Positions 17,936 to 27,634 of a DNA stretch of 64,000 bases are shown piece by piece. The translations under genes and the position numbers were made by a program. The stretch lies in the NCBI RefSeq assembly GCF_021272205.1, contig NZ_JAJSDX010000002.1, positions 496,001 through 560,000 on the forward strand. Direction: 5' to 3'. This DNA comes from Pantoea sp. Mb-10 (lineage in GTDB: Bacteria; Pseudomonadota; Gammaproteobacteria; Enterobacterales; Enterobacteriaceae). The notes under the pieces were generated by a model. It was given only the letters and a program-made list of their open reading frames with translations, had not been told where the DNA came from and did not search any database. Each line of letters begins with the position of its first letter. Position 1 is the first letter of the stretch.

Positions 17936-18816
17936 TCGCCCAAGCCCCTGACGTGGCGTGGCTAAAACAGCAGCACGGCGTGCTGTTCGCCGCGCAACAG
18001 CGCTACCTGCGCCGTATTGCGCTGATTGCGCTGGCGGTGGCGCTCTATTACCTGTTCTTTTTCCAGACGTTTGGCATTGAATGGAGCCGCTTCACGCTGG
18101 GCTGCCAGCAGCTGGGACGCTACTTTCTGCGTATGTTCGTCTGGCACGATTTTCTTAATTGGCCCTTTGGCTACTACTTTCAGCAGGTCGGCATTACGCT
18201 GGCGATTGTGTTTGCCGGTACGCTCACCGCGACGCTGATCGCGCTGCCGATCTCTTTCCTGGCCGCGCGCAATGTGATGCAAGGCCGCGTGACGCGCCCT
18301 GTTTCGCTCGTGGTGCGGCGCCTGCTCGATATCCTGCGCGGCATTGATATGGCTATCTGGGGACTGATTTTTGTGCGCGCCGTGGGCATGGGGCCGCTGG
18401 CGGGCGTATTGGCGATCGTGCTGCAGGACGTGGGCCTGCTGGGCAAACTCTATGCGGAAGGGCACGAAGCGGTGGAGCGGTCGCCCAGCCGCGGCCTGAG
18501 CGCCGTGGGGGCTAATAGCCTGCAAAAACACCGCTACGGCATCTTTACCCAATCGTTTCCCACTTTTCTGGCGCTCAGCCTGTATCAGATTGAGTCCAAT
18601 ACCCGCTCCGCCGCCGTGCTGGGCTTTGTGGGCGCGGGCGGGGTGGGACTGGTCTATGCGGAGAACATGCGGCTGTGGAACTGGGACGTGGTGATGTTCC
18701 TGACCCTGATTCTGGTGGCGGTGGTGATGCTGATGGATGCGCTCTCCAGCCGCCTGCGTAAACGCTATATCACCGGGAAAGCGATTCCGCTGTGGCAGCC
18801 TCCCGTGCGCGATTAA
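17932..18816 (+). CDS. phnE: PhnE2, second phosphonate ABC transporter permease
   Basis: 294 residues, a paralogue of the previous gene, with the EAA-like loop YAEGHEAVERSPSRGLSAVGANS and about six membrane segments. Translationally coupled to phnE1. It is the last phn gene. Its final 47 bases are overlapped antisense by the end of a histidine kinase gene on the other strand. Confidence 0.92.
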   Translation: MIAQAPDVAWLKQQHGVLFAAQQRYLRRIALIALAVALYYLFFFQTFGIEWSRFTLGCQQLGRYFLRMFVWHDFLNWPFGYYFQQVGITLAIVFAGTLTATLIALPISFLAARNVMQGRVTRPVSLVVRRLLDILRGIDMAIWGLIFVRAVGMGPLAGVLAIVLQDVGLLGKLYAEGHEAVERSPSRGLSAVGANSLQKHRYGIFTQSFPTFLALSLYQIESNTRSAAVLGFVGAGGVGLVYAENMRLWNWDVVMFLTLILVAVVMLMDALSSRLRKRYITGKAIPLWQPPVRD

Positions 18817-21355
18817 GCCGCGCGCTGCGCTGCCAGGCGCGCTCCAGCGCCTGCACCAGCTGCGACGGGTGCCAGGGTTTCGCCAGCCGTTCACACAGCG
18901 GCAGCGTGACCGGCGTCTGACGCAGATCCTGTCCGCTGATCAGCAGCGTGGCCAGCGACGGCCACTGCTGCTGTGCCTGGCGGATCACATCGGCACCGTT
19001 AAGCCGTCCCGGCAGCATCAAATCACTGATCAGCAGTTCAATATCCGGCGTTTGGCGCAGCAGGGTCAGCGCGCTCTCGCCATCACCGCACTCCAGCGTC
19101 AAATAGCCAAGCTGATGCAGATGTTCACACAGCGTTTGACGCACCGCCGTATCGTCATCCAGTACCAGAATCAGCCGGTCGGCGCTGTCGCTGGGCGGGA
19201 GGGTTTTCGGCAGCGGCGCGGCCTGTGCCGCTTCGGCGGCGCGCGGCAGCAGCAGCCGCACGGTGGTGCCTTGGCCGGGGGCCGTTTCCAGCTCAATGTG
19301 TCCGCCGGACTGGCGCACAAACCCATACACCATCGAGAGGCCAAGGCCGCTGCCGCTGCCGGTGGCTTTGGTGGTAAAAAACGGCTCAAACACCTGCGCC
19401 CGCACCTCGGCCGACATGCCGCAGCCGTGATCCGTGACTTCCACGGTGACGCAGTCGCGCTTGCCCTCGGCATCCTGCACGCGCTGGTTCCAGATGCGTA
19501 AGCGGATCTCGCCGCTCTGCTTCTCCATGGCGTCGCGCGCGTTCACCACCAAGTTCATCAGCGCGTTTTCAAGCTGGCCAGCATCGATCCACGCCGGCCA
19601 GCCGGGCCGCTGCGCATCCACGATCAGCTGCTGGCCGGGCAGCAGCGAATGCTGGAGCAGACCGTGCAGGTTGTCGACCAGCTCCACCACCGAGACCGCG
19701 CGTGGATAGAGCGCCTGTTTGCGCGAAAATGCCAGCAGGCGCTGCGTCAGCTGCGCGGCGCGATCCGCTGCCTGGCGCGCCCGCTCTACGCGGGTGGCCA
19801 GCGTGCCGGGCGGCAGCTGATGTTCAGTCAGCGCCAGGCTGCCGATGATCACCGCCAGCAGATTATTGAAATCGTGCGCCAGGCCGCCGGTTAACTGACC
19901 GACCGCTTTCATTTTTTGGCTGTGCAGCAGCGCCTCCTCCAGCACTTTACGCGAGGTGCGCTCCAGCACGGTATTGACCATGCCGCGGCGTGGAACCGGG
20001 CTGAAGCGCAGCTCCAGCGTACGCCCGTCCGGCAGGCGCACTTCCTGGGCATCGTGCAGGCTCGTTAGCGTCACGTTAATCCGCTCCAGCAGACGCTGAT
20101 AGGGTAAGCCGCGATGCAGTTCGCGCGGCGGAATACCGAGCAGCTCGGCATATTGCGCATTCCACACCACCAACTGGCCAGCGTTATCAAACAGCGCGAA
20201 GCCGTCGCGCATCGCCAGAAACGTCGACTCCAGCTGATTGCTTTTCTCTTTCAGCAGCCGTGAAGTCTGCGCCAGCGAGGCGGTGTTGCGTGCAAACACG
20301 TTGAAGGCACGCGCCAGATCGCCCAGCTCGTCGCGGCGCGACAGACCCGGCACGTTGACGCTGTTTTCCCCCTGCGCCAGTCGCGTCATCGCCTGAGCAA
20401 TCGCGGTAAGGCTGGAGCCAAGGTTGCGATAAATGTAGTAGCCCGCGTAGCCGGTGATCAGCAGCGCCAGCAGCATAAACAGGGCGATAAAGCCAATGAT
20501 GGAGTCCAGCTCGCGGTGGGCCGTTTGACTGCGGGCGTCACTTTGCTGCGCCACCAGCTGCACATAGTGGGTGATATCGCCATTGAGCATCGCCACCAGC
20601 GCTTTAATGCGATAGGTGGCATACGCGGTGGCGATATCACTGTACTCCAGCTGTTCCGCTATCGGACGCAGGCTGGTGAGTGCCGTGACCAGGCGATCGC
20701 GCTGCAGCGCCAGCGTCTCCGGTAATCTCAGGGCGGACCAGCGCGGCAACAGCTGCTGCAGCTGCTGCTCCGCCGCCTGCGGCGCGGAAGAGTGGATCGC
20801 CACCTGCAGCAGCGCGTGCGTTTGTTGCCGCAGCGCTAAAAAAGCGGGGCCGTTCGCCTGCGCGTCCAGCTGGTACAACGGCAGCTGTGCCTGCCACAGG
20901 CCGCTGAGCATGTCGTTGCGCTGTAAGTGGCGCTGATGCCCGGCGTGCAGCAATTGATTAATGCTCTGCTCAAGCATTTCACTGCGATCGCGGATGCGCG
21001 CCAGCAGCGCGGGCTGTTGCGCCGCCAGCGGGGCGCGGGCCAGCAGCGTGAGGGAGTGCTGAAGCGCCTGCTGCGTCTGCTGTAATTTGGCGGATTCGCT
21101 TTGATACTCCAGCGCGCCCACCACCTGCGAGAGCCGCACGGCGGCCGTTACCACATTGCCCGTATCACGCGCCAGCGCCAGGCTGCCGTTCATGTCCGCC
21201 AGCGTCTGCGCCTGCGCCTGCTCCTGAATGTGTCCGGCGTGACGGAAGCCCATAATCGCCACCAGGCCCACCGCCAGCGTCGCACCGACCACCAGCAAGT
21301 TAAACATCAGCAGACGCCCGCGCGCGCCCGCGTACCAGCGCAGAGTATGACGCAT
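18770..21355 (-). CDS. Hybrid sensor histidine kinase with receiver domain
   Basis: 861 residues from ATG 21355 (GAGAGG upstream; a longer frame exists but has no ribosome site). Layout: TM1 about 16-36, a long helical periplasmic sensor (about 40-285), TM2 about 286-309, HAMP, a PAS-like domain (about 375-470), HisKA with phosphoacceptor His494 in GGLAHDFNNLL, an HATPase domain with G boxes (DHGCGMS, GSGSGLGLSMVYG), and a receiver domain (728-850) with phosphoacceptor Asp778. No HPt domain, unlike TorS. It is divergent from the sugar operon and presumably pairs with the OmpR-type regulator at 27610-28356. The inducing signal, likely a sugar, is inferred. Confidence 0.88.
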   Translation of the reverse strand: MRHTLRWYAGARGRLLMFNLLVVGATLAVGLVAIMGFRHAGHIQEQAQAQTLADMNGSLALARDTGNVVTAAVRLSQVVGALEYQSESAKLQQTQQALQHSLTLLARAPLAAQQPALLARIRDRSEMLEQSINQLLHAGHQRHLQRNDMLSGLWQAQLPLYQLDAQANGPAFLALRQQTHALLQVAIHSSAPQAAEQQLQQLLPRWSALRLPETLALQRDRLVTALTSLRPIAEQLEYSDIATAYATYRIKALVAMLNGDITHYVQLVAQQSDARSQTAHRELDSIIGFIALFMLLALLITGYAGYYIYRNLGSSLTAIAQAMTRLAQGENSVNVPGLSRRDELGDLARAFNVFARNTASLAQTSRLLKEKSNQLESTFLAMRDGFALFDNAGQLVVWNAQYAELLGIPPRELHRGLPYQRLLERINVTLTSLHDAQEVRLPDGRTLELRFSPVPRRGMVNTVLERTSRKVLEEALLHSQKMKAVGQLTGGLAHDFNNLLAVIIGSLALTEHQLPPGTLATRVERARQAADRAAQLTQRLLAFSRKQALYPRAVSVVELVDNLHGLLQHSLLPGQQLIVDAQRPGWPAWIDAGQLENALMNLVVNARDAMEKQSGEIRLRIWNQRVQDAEGKRDCVTVEVTDHGCGMSAEVRAQVFEPFFTTKATGSGSGLGLSMVYGFVRQSGGHIELETAPGQGTTVRLLLPRAAEAAQAAPLPKTLPPSDSADRLILVLDDDTAVRQTLCEHLHQLGYLTLECGDGESALTLLRQTPDIELLISDLMLPGRLNGADVIRQAQQQWPSLATLLISGQDLRQTPVTLPLCERLAKPWHPSQLVQALERAWQRSARLNRAREAATAESLSR

Positions 21356-21410
21356 GTGAATACCTCTCTCGTTCACCTCGGGCGAGTATAGGAGGGCGGC
21401 GCAGGCGCAA

Positions 21411-21481
21411 TATGACAAATATGAACGGCCTCTGACATTTTCCATTTATCTGGCGTTGCCACACTCGCGCTATATCTGACA
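21411..21481. promoter_or_regulatory. Divergent regulatory region with repeated TGACA motifs
   Basis: The 140-bp gap between the kinase and the sugar operon holds three T(A/C)TGACA-like motifs, cores at 21413, 21433 and 21477. The first two are 20 bp apart, two helical turns, as expected for tandem binding of an OmpR-family dimer. Function is inferred. Confidence 0.45.
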
Positions 21482-21495
21482 AGCGGAGTTTGGCG

Positions 21496-23001
21496 ATGAC
21501 GGCAACACCAATCTTAGAAATGCGCGACATCACCCGACGCTTCGGCAGCTTCTATGCGCTTAAAGGCGTGGATCTGTCGGTCTGGCCGGGCGAGGTGCAC
21601 GCGCTGATGGGCGAAAACGGGGCCGGTAAAAGCACGCTGATGAAGATTCTTGCCGGTGCTTACACCGCCAGCAGCGGCGAGATTTTCATCGACGGGCAGC
21701 GTTACACCCTTAAAGGACCGAAAGAGGCGCTGGCGGCGGGGATAACGCTGATTTATCAAGAGATTAATCTGGCACCGAATCTTACGGTGGCGGAAAACAT
21801 TTTCCTTGGCAGTGAGATCTCGCGCGGCGGCTTGGTGAAGCGGCGGCAAATGGTGGAGGAAGCGCAGCAGGTCATCAGCCGCCTCGGCGCGCAGTTCAGC
21901 GCGACCGATCTCGTGAGCAAACTCAGTATTGCCGAGCAGCAGCAGGTAGAAATCGCCCGCGCGCTGCACCGCAACAGCCGCATTTTAGTCATGGATGAGC
22001 CCACGGCGGCGCTCTCCAGCCGTGAAACCGAACAGCTATTTGCGCTGATCAAGCGCCTGCGCAGCGAAGGCATGGCGATTATCTATATCAGTCACCGCAT
22101 GGCGGAAGTGTATGAACTCTCCGATCGGGTGAGCGTCCTGCGCGATGGCCAGTATGTAGGCAGCCTGACGCGTGAACAGCTCAACGCCAGTGAACTGGTG
22201 CGCATGATGGTGGGGCGGCCGCTGAGCGATCTGTTTAACAAAGATCGCACCCTGAGCGTTGGCGAGGTGCGCCTCGCGGTCAATCACTTGTGCGATAACC
22301 GCAAAGTGTTTCCCAGCAGCCTGACGGTGCGCGCCGGTGAAATTGTCGGACTGGCCGGACTGGTAGGTGCTGGGCGCAGCGAACTGGCGCAGCTGATCTT
22401 TGGCGTGCATCCGCCCAAAGGCGGCGACATCTGGATCGACGGCGAAAAGGTGCAGATCGGCTCGCCGCGTGAAGCGATTGCGCTGGGCATCGGCTTTCTC
22501 ACGGAAAACCGCAAAGAGCAGGGGCTGTTTCTGGAGATGGCGACGCAGGAGAACATCGTGATGGCAACGGTGGAGCGTGACGCCCGCTACGGCCTGATGA
22601 ACCGGCGTAAAGCCCAAACCCTGGCCCAGCAGTCCATTCAGGCGCTCAATATTCGCGTCCCCCATGCCCAAGTGCGGGCGGGCGGGCTCTCCGGCGGCAA
22701 TCAGCAAAAATTGCTGATTTCGCGCTGGGTGGCGATTGCCCCGCGCATCCTGATTCTGGATGAGCCGACGCGCGGCGTGGACGTCGGCGCGAAAAGCGAG
22801 ATTTACCGCATGATGAACCAGATGGCGCAGCAGGGCGTCGCGATTTTGATGATTTCCAGTGAGCTGCCTGAAGTCGTCGGCATGAGCGATCGCGTGTATG
22901 TGATGCGTGAAGGTACCGTGGCAGGCGAGCTGACCGGTGATGAAGTGACCCAGGAAAATATCATGACACTGGCCACCGGCGCGCAGCCGGTTCAGGCCTG
23001 A
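21496..23001 (+). CDS. Sugar ABC transporter ATP-binding protein (RbsA-type)
   Basis: 501 residues with two fused nucleotide-binding domains. The first has Walker [10 protein letters not shown] and Walker [12 protein letters not shown]. The second has the degenerate P-loop [10 protein letters not shown] with signature LSGGNQQK and [12 protein letters not shown], typical of RbsA/AraG/MglA. ATG 21496 is preferred over TTG 21490 because GCGGAG lies the right distance upstream. It heads a six-gene sugar operon; the next gene starts 11 bases on. Confidence 0.93.
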   Translation: MTATPILEMRDITRRFGSFYALKGVDLSVWPGEVHALMGENGAGKSTLMKILAGAYTASSGEIFIDGQRYTLKGPKEALAAGITLIYQEINLAPNLTVAENIFLGSEISRGGLVKRRQMVEEAQQVISRLGAQFSATDLVSKLSIAEQQQVEIARALHRNSRILVMDEPTAALSSRETEQLFALIKRLRSEGMAIIYISHRMAEVYELSDRVSVLRDGQYVGSLTREQLNASELVRMMVGRPLSDLFNKDRTLSVGEVRLAVNHLCDNRKVFPSSLTVRAGEIVGLAGLVGAGRSELAQLIFGVHPPKGGDIWIDGEKVQIGSPREAIALGIGFLTENRKEQGLFLEMATQENIVMATVERDARYGLMNRRKAQTLAQQSIQALNIRVPHAQVRAGGLSGGNQQKLLISRWVAIAPRILILDEPTRGVDVGAKSEIYRMMNQMAQQGVAILMISSELPEVVGMSDRVYVMREGTVAGELTGDEVTQENIMTLATGAQPVQA

Positions 23002-23011
23002 GGAGAGCGCA

Positions 23012-23995
23012 ATGACCAGTGAAACCGCACGCGTGAAAAGTCCGACGCTTAAGCGTGCCCTGATGGGCGATATGCTGCAAACGGTAGGCATCCTGCCGAT
23101 TTTGATTCTGATTGTGGCGGTGTTTGGCTTTGTGGCACCCAACTTCTTTACCGAAGGCAACCTGTTGAACATCACGCGCCAGGCGTCCATCAATATTGTG
23201 CTGGCGGCAGGCATGACCTTTGTGATTTTAACCGGCGGTATCGACCTTTCTGTGGGATCAATGCTGGGCACCACGGCGGTGGTCGCGATGGTGGTGTCGC
23301 TCGATCCGGCGTTTGCCGGCCTGACCATTCCGGCGGCGCTGGGCGCGGGCCTGATCATGGGCGTCTTCAACGGCATTCTGGTGGCGTGGGCGGGACTGCC
23401 GCCGTTTATTGTGACGCTGGGCACCTATACCGCGCTGCGCGGCGCGGCCTACCTGCTGGCCAACGGCACCACGGTGATCAACTCCGACATCAATTTTGAG
23501 TGGATAGGCAATGGCTATCTCGGTCCGGTACCCTGGCTTATCGTGATTGCCTTTGCGGTGATCGCCATTTGCTGGTTCATCTTACGCCGCACCACGCTGG
23601 GCCTGCACATCTATGCGGTGGGGGGCAACGTGCAGGCGGCCCGCTTGACCGGCATTAAAGTGGGCGCGGTGCTGCTGTTTGTCTACGCCATGAGCGGATT
23701 GCTGTCCGGCTTGGGGGGATTGATGAGCGCCTCGCGCCTCTATAGCGCCAACGGCAACCTCGGCGTCGGCTATGAACTGGATGCCATCGCGGCGGTGATC
23801 CTCGGTGGCACCAGCTTTGTGGGCGGTATTGGCACCATCACCGGCACCCTGGTGGGCGCGCTGATTATCGCCACGCTTAATAACGGCATGACGCTGATGG
23901 GCGTCTCTTACTTCTGGCAGTTGGTTATCAAGGGCGCGGTGATCATTATCGCCGTGCTGATCGACAAATACCGTACCCGGCACCACGTCGGCTAA
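23012..23995 (+). CDS. Sugar ABC transporter permease (RbsC-type)
   Basis: 327 residues, 8-10 hydrophobic segments, with the family signatures LTGGIDLSVGS and GYELDAIAAVILGGTSFVGG. It is the membrane channel of this transporter. Its C-terminal third is clearly homologous to the fragment at the left edge of the window, but the two differ in detail. ATG has GAGGAGAG upstream. An 84-base gap with a small GGACGC/GCGTCC stem separates it from the binding-protein gene. Confidence 0.93.
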   Translation: MTSETARVKSPTLKRALMGDMLQTVGILPILILIVAVFGFVAPNFFTEGNLLNITRQASINIVLAAGMTFVILTGGIDLSVGSMLGTTAVVAMVVSLDPAFAGLTIPAALGAGLIMGVFNGILVAWAGLPPFIVTLGTYTALRGAAYLLANGTTVINSDINFEWIGNGYLGPVPWLIVIAFAVIAICWFILRRTTLGLHIYAVGGNVQAARLTGIKVGAVLLFVYAMSGLLSGLGGLMSASRLYSANGNLGVGYELDAIAAVILGGTSFVGGIGTITGTLVGALIIATLNNGMTLMGVSYFWQLVIKGAVIIIAVLIDKYRTRHHVG

Positions 23996-24079
23996 GGGCA
24001 GCCGCCCACCGACGCATCCACACGGACGCTGGCTTGAGAGGCGTCCTTATAAAGCAAAAAAAGCAGGAGAACATCGACT

Positions 24080-25018
24080 ATGCGTTTTAATCCGATTATT
24101 ACCGGACTGCTGGCTGCCACGCTGCTAAGTGCGCCTCTCGTGCAGGCCAAAGAGTTAAAGTCCATCGGCGTGACCGTGGGCGACCTTGCCAACCCGTTCT
24201 TTGTGCAGATCACCAAAGGGGCGGAGATGAAAGCGCGCCAGCTGGCGGGCGATAAAGTCAATGTGACGCTGGTGTCCAGCGGCTACGACCTCGGCCAGCA
24301 GGTGGCGCAAATCGATAACTTTATTGCGGCCAAAGTGGACATGATCATCCTCAACGCCGCCGATTCAAAAGGCATTGCGCCTGCGGTGAAACGCGCGCGC
24401 GATGCCGGCATCGTGGTGGTGGCGGTGGACGTGGCAGCCGAAGGGGCCAACGCCACCATCACCTCCGATAACACCCAGGCGGGCGCCATGGCGTGTAAGT
24501 ACATCGCCGATCGCCTGAAAGACAAAGGCAATGTGGTGATCATCAACGGACCGCCGGTGTCTGCCGTACAGAACCGTGTGGAAGGCTGCATGACCGAGCT
24601 GAAATCACATCCGGATCTGAAGCTGCTCTCCTCCAACCAGAACGCCAAAGGCAGTCGTGAAGGCGGCCTGGAAGTGATGACCGGCCTGCTGTCGGCGCAT
24701 CCGAAGATCGATGCGGTGTTTGCCATCAACGATCCGACCGCGATCGGTGCCGATCTGGCGGCGAAGCAGGCGCAGCGTAGCGAATTCTTTATTGTCGGCG
24801 TGGATGGATCGCCAGACGGTGAAGAGGCGCTGAAACGCAAAGGCTCGCTGTTTGTGGCGACCCCGGCGCAGGATCCCCAGGTCATGGCCGCGAAAGCAGT
24901 GGAAATTGGCTATGACATTTTGCAGGGCAAGCCAGCTCCGGATAAACCGGTGCTGATTCCGGTCACGCTGATCGATCGTAATAATGTGGGTAGCTACAAA
25001 GGCTGGACCGTGAAATAA
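24080..25018 (+). CDS. Periplasmic sugar-binding protein (RbsB-type)
   Basis: 312 residues with a signal peptide (MRFNPIITGLLAATLLSAPL, cleavage after VQA near 23). The mature protein is a type I periplasmic binding fold (GVTVGDLANPFFVQITKG, then INDPTAIGADLAA). It delivers the sugar to the RbsA/RbsC-type transporter upstream. The neighbours point to a pentose or hexose such as D-lyxose, but the ligand cannot be read from the sequence. A GC-rich stem-loop follows the stop. Confidence 0.92.
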   Translation: MRFNPIITGLLAATLLSAPLVQAKELKSIGVTVGDLANPFFVQITKGAEMKARQLAGDKVNVTLVSSGYDLGQQVAQIDNFIAAKVDMIILNAADSKGIAPAVKRARDAGIVVVAVDVAAEGANATITSDNTQAGAMACKYIADRLKDKGNVVIINGPPVSAVQNRVEGCMTELKSHPDLKLLSSNQNAKGSREGGLEVMTGLLSAHPKIDAVFAINDPTAIGADLAAKQAQRSEFFIVGVDGSPDGEEALKRKGSLFVATPAQDPQVMAAKAVEIGYDILQGKPAPDKPVLIPVTLIDRNNVGSYKGWTVK

Positions 25019-25025
25019 GCTGGGC

Positions 25026-25044
25026 GGGCGGCACCGCGCCGCCC
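25026..25044 (+). other. Stem-loop after the sugar-binding-protein gene
   Basis: GGGCGGC-ACCGC-GCCGCCC, a 7-bp perfect stem without a T run, 8 bases after the stop. It probably stabilises the abundant binding-protein message, as after phnD. Confidence 0.6.
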
Positions 25045-25063
25045 CCATCATCAAGGGGCTGTT

Positions 25064-25747
25064 ATGCAACGATCCGAAGTGAATGCCATTCTGCAGCGCA
25101 CCCGCGAATTTTTTACCCGTCAGGATGTGCACTTGCCCGCCTGGGCGGATTACGGTGTGAGCCAGTGGCGCGCGCTGGACCTCGCCGCCGCCGACGAGCT
25201 GCTGACGCTGCATCTGGGCTGGGACGTAACCAGCTTTGGCGCCAGCAACTTCAACCACATTGGTTTAACGCTCTTCACGCTGCGCAACGGCTCGCGCGGC
25301 GGCCATCCCTGGCATAAACCCTATGCAGAAAAGATCATGCACGTGCGCGACGGTCAGCTCACGCCGATGCACTACCACCCGCAGAAAATGGAAGACATTA
25401 TCAATCGCGGCGGCGGAAATCTGATTATTGAGCTTTACAACCGCGAGGGCGACGCGCTGGGCGACACGCCGGTGCAGGTCTCGCTGGACGGTTTTCGCCA
25501 GACGCACGCGGCCGGTTCGCAGCTGCGGCTGGCGCCGGGCGAGAGCGTCACGCTGCCTGCGGGGATCTGGCACAGCTTCTGGGGCGAAGAGGGCTTTGGC
25601 GATGTGCTGGTGGGCGAGGTCTCACTGCCCAACGACGACGAGCACGACAATGTGTTTCTCACCCCGTTACCGCGTTTCAACCAGATTGAAGAAGATGAGC
25701 AGCCGCGCTGGCTGCTGTGTAACGACTACCCCCACTGGCTGGCCTGA
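25064..25747 (+). CDS. D-lyxose ketol-isomerase-like sugar isomerase
   Basis: 227 residues, the length of the cupin-fold sugar isomerase EcSI of E. coli O157:H7. Metal-ligand segments of the family are visible: KIMHVRDGQLTPMHYHPQKMEDI (two His and a Glu) and a later IWHSFWGE. Characterised members interconvert D-lyxose/D-xylulose and D-mannose/D-fructose. It lies between the transporter and an aldolase, fitting import followed by isomerisation. The start has AGGGGCTGTT upstream, a moderate site. Confidence 0.85.
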   Translation: MQRSEVNAILQRTREFFTRQDVHLPAWADYGVSQWRALDLAAADELLTLHLGWDVTSFGASNFNHIGLTLFTLRNGSRGGHPWHKPYAEKIMHVRDGQLTPMHYHPQKMEDIINRGGGNLIIELYNREGDALGDTPVQVSLDGFRQTHAAGSQLRLAPGESVTLPAGIWHSFWGEEGFGDVLVGEVSLPNDDEHDNVFLTPLPRFNQIEEDEQPRWLLCNDYPHWLA

Positions 25748-25758
25748 AGGAGTTTACC

Positions 25759-26619
25759 GTGGCACTGATTTCACTTGCTCAGGGTTTGCAACATGCGCAA
25801 CAGCACGGCTACGCGCTCGGTGCATTCAACGTACTGGACACCCACTTTCTGCGCGCCTTGTTCAGTGCCGCAGAGCAGCAGCGATCGCCGTTCATTATCA
25901 ATATTGCGGAAGTGCATTTTAAATATGTCAGCCTGCCGCATTTGGTGGCGGCGATCCGCACCGAAGCGGCGTTGCACGACCTCCCGGTGGTGCTGAATCT
26001 CGACCACGGCCTGCACTTTGAAGCGGTGATGCAGGCCATTCGCCTCGGCTTTACCTCGGTAATGTTCGATGGCTCTGCGTTAAGCTACGAAGAGAACGTG
26101 CGCCAGACGCGTGAGGTGGTGAAACTGTGCCACGCCGTAGGCGTCTCGGTGGAAGCTGAGCTGGGTGCCGTCGGCGGCGATGAGGGCGGCGCGCTGTTTG
26201 GTGAGGCCGACAGCAGCAAGTTCACCGATCCCGATCGCGCGGCGGCGTTTGTTGAGGCCACCGGCATCGATTGTCTGGCAGTGGCGATTGGTAACGCGCA
26301 CGGCAAGTATAAAGGCGAGCCCAAACTCGACTTTGAACGGCTGGCGGCGATCCGCACGGCGGCCGGTATCCCGCTGGTGCTGCACGGCGGCTCGGGCATC
26401 AGCGACGCGGATTTCCAGCGCGCCATTGGTCTGGGTATCCATAAAATCAATTTCTATACCGGCATGTCGCAGGCGGCGCTGGATGCCGTTGAAGCGCAGA
26501 TCGCGCAGCGCGAGGCGCGCTACGACGGCTTTGCGGAGCTGCTGATGTCGGTGGAGCAGGCCATTACCGGCGTGGTGGCGCAGCAAATGCAGATCTTTGG
26601 CAGTGCGGGAAAAGCCTGA
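25759..26619 (+). CDS. Class II fructose/tagatose-bisphosphate-type aldolase
   Basis: 286 residues from a GTG start with AAGGAG seven bases upstream. Zinc-aldolase motifs: VVLNLDHGLHFEAV (metal His and nearby Asp), VSVEAELGAVGGDEG, AVAIGNAHGKYKG, and VLHGGSGISD. It resembles GatY/KbaY/FbaA-type enzymes that cleave a ketose (bis)phosphate to dihydroxyacetone phosphate and an aldehyde. In this operon it probably acts on the product of the adjacent PfkB kinase. The exact substrate is unknown. Confidence 0.88.
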   Translation: MALISLAQGLQHAQQHGYALGAFNVLDTHFLRALFSAAEQQRSPFIINIAEVHFKYVSLPHLVAAIRTEAALHDLPVVLNLDHGLHFEAVMQAIRLGFTSVMFDGSALSYEENVRQTREVVKLCHAVGVSVEAELGAVGGDEGGALFGEADSSKFTDPDRAAAFVEATGIDCLAVAIGNAHGKYKGEPKLDFERLAAIRTAAGIPLVLHGGSGISDADFQRAIGLGIHKINFYTGMSQAALDAVEAQIAQREARYDGFAELLMSVEQAITGVVAQQMQIFGSAGKA

Positions 26620-26620
26620 G

Positions 26621-27634
26621 ATGACGGCGCGCAGCGGCATTCTGGCCGCGGGGACGCTGCTGGTGGACTATGTGCAGCGCATTAGCCACTGGCCCGCGCA
26701 GGGCTGGCTGGCGGAAATCCAGCACAGCGACAAAGGCAGCGGGGGGGCCGCGCCAAACGTGCTGCTGACGCTGGCGCGGATGGAAACTGGGTTACCGCTG
26801 GCGTGCGCCGGCTGCGTGGGTGACGACGGCGATGGCGATTATCTGTTGCAGCTGCTGGACGCACATCAAGTGGATCGCCGCTTCGTGCAGCGCCGCGCCG
26901 ACGCGATCACCGGCATGACGCAGGTGATGACCACGCCGGATGGCCAGCGCACCTTTTTCCACGCGCGCGGCGCGAATACGCAGTTAGGTGTGGCGCACTT
27001 CAGCGAGGTCAACACCGATCACCGCATTTTTCACTTGGGCTATCTGCTGCTGTTGGACAGCCTGGATCGCGCGGATGCCGAGTACGGCACGCGCAGTGCG
27101 CGCCTGCTGGCGCAGATGCAGCAGCGCGGCTATCTCACCTCGCTGGATTTGGTGTCCCGCGCCGGGGAGTATCGTGCGCAGGTGCTGCCCGCGCTGCGCT
27201 GGCTCGATTTTTTAGTGATTAACGAACTGGAAGCGCAGTCGCTAACCGGTATCACACTGCGCACCGAACACGGCGTGTCCCCGCCCGCCGCGTTTGCCGC
27301 CGCCGCCGAGGCGTTGCTGGCGCAGGGCATCCGGCAGCGGGTGGTGATCCACGCGCCGGAGGGGGCGTGGGGCAGCGAAGGCCCGCGAACAGGCCAGTGG
27401 CAACCCGCGTGGCGACTCGCCTCAGAGGACATTGTGGGCAGCGTGGGGGCGGGAGACGCGTTTTGCGCAGGCATGCTCTACGCCAGCCACGAAGGCTGGG
27501 CGCTCGCGGATTCACTCAAATTGGCGCACACCTGCGCCTGCTTTAATCTGCGCGCCGCCAATGCGTTAGACGGGGCGCGGACGCTGGCGGAGATGCAGCG
27601 TTGGATGGATCAGGCGATCTGCGACGCACGCTGA
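26621..27634 (+). CDS. PfkB-family carbohydrate kinase
   Basis: 337 residues; ATG 26621, one base after the aldolase stop codon (a GTG at 26597 would overlap the aldolase). Ribokinase-fold features: an N-terminal GTLLVDY...KGSGGAAPNV sugar-binding region and the C-terminal anion hole/catalytic motif GSVGAGDAFCAG with the catalytic Asp. It probably phosphorylates the ketose made by the isomerase. The last 25 bases overlap the end of the response regulator gene on the other strand. Confidence 0.88.
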   Translation: MTARSGILAAGTLLVDYVQRISHWPAQGWLAEIQHSDKGSGGAAPNVLLTLARMETGLPLACAGCVGDDGDGDYLLQLLDAHQVDRRFVQRRADAITGMTQVMTTPDGQRTFFHARGANTQLGVAHFSEVNTDHRIFHLGYLLLLDSLDRADAEYGTRSARLLAQMQQRGYLTSLDLVSRAGEYRAQVLPALRWLDFLVINELEAQSLTGITLRTEHGVSPPAAFAAAAEALLAQGIRQRVVIHAPEGAWGSEGPRTGQWQPAWRLASEDIVGSVGAGDAFCAGMLYASHEGWALADSLKLAHTCACFNLRAANALDGARTLAEMQRWMDQAICDAR

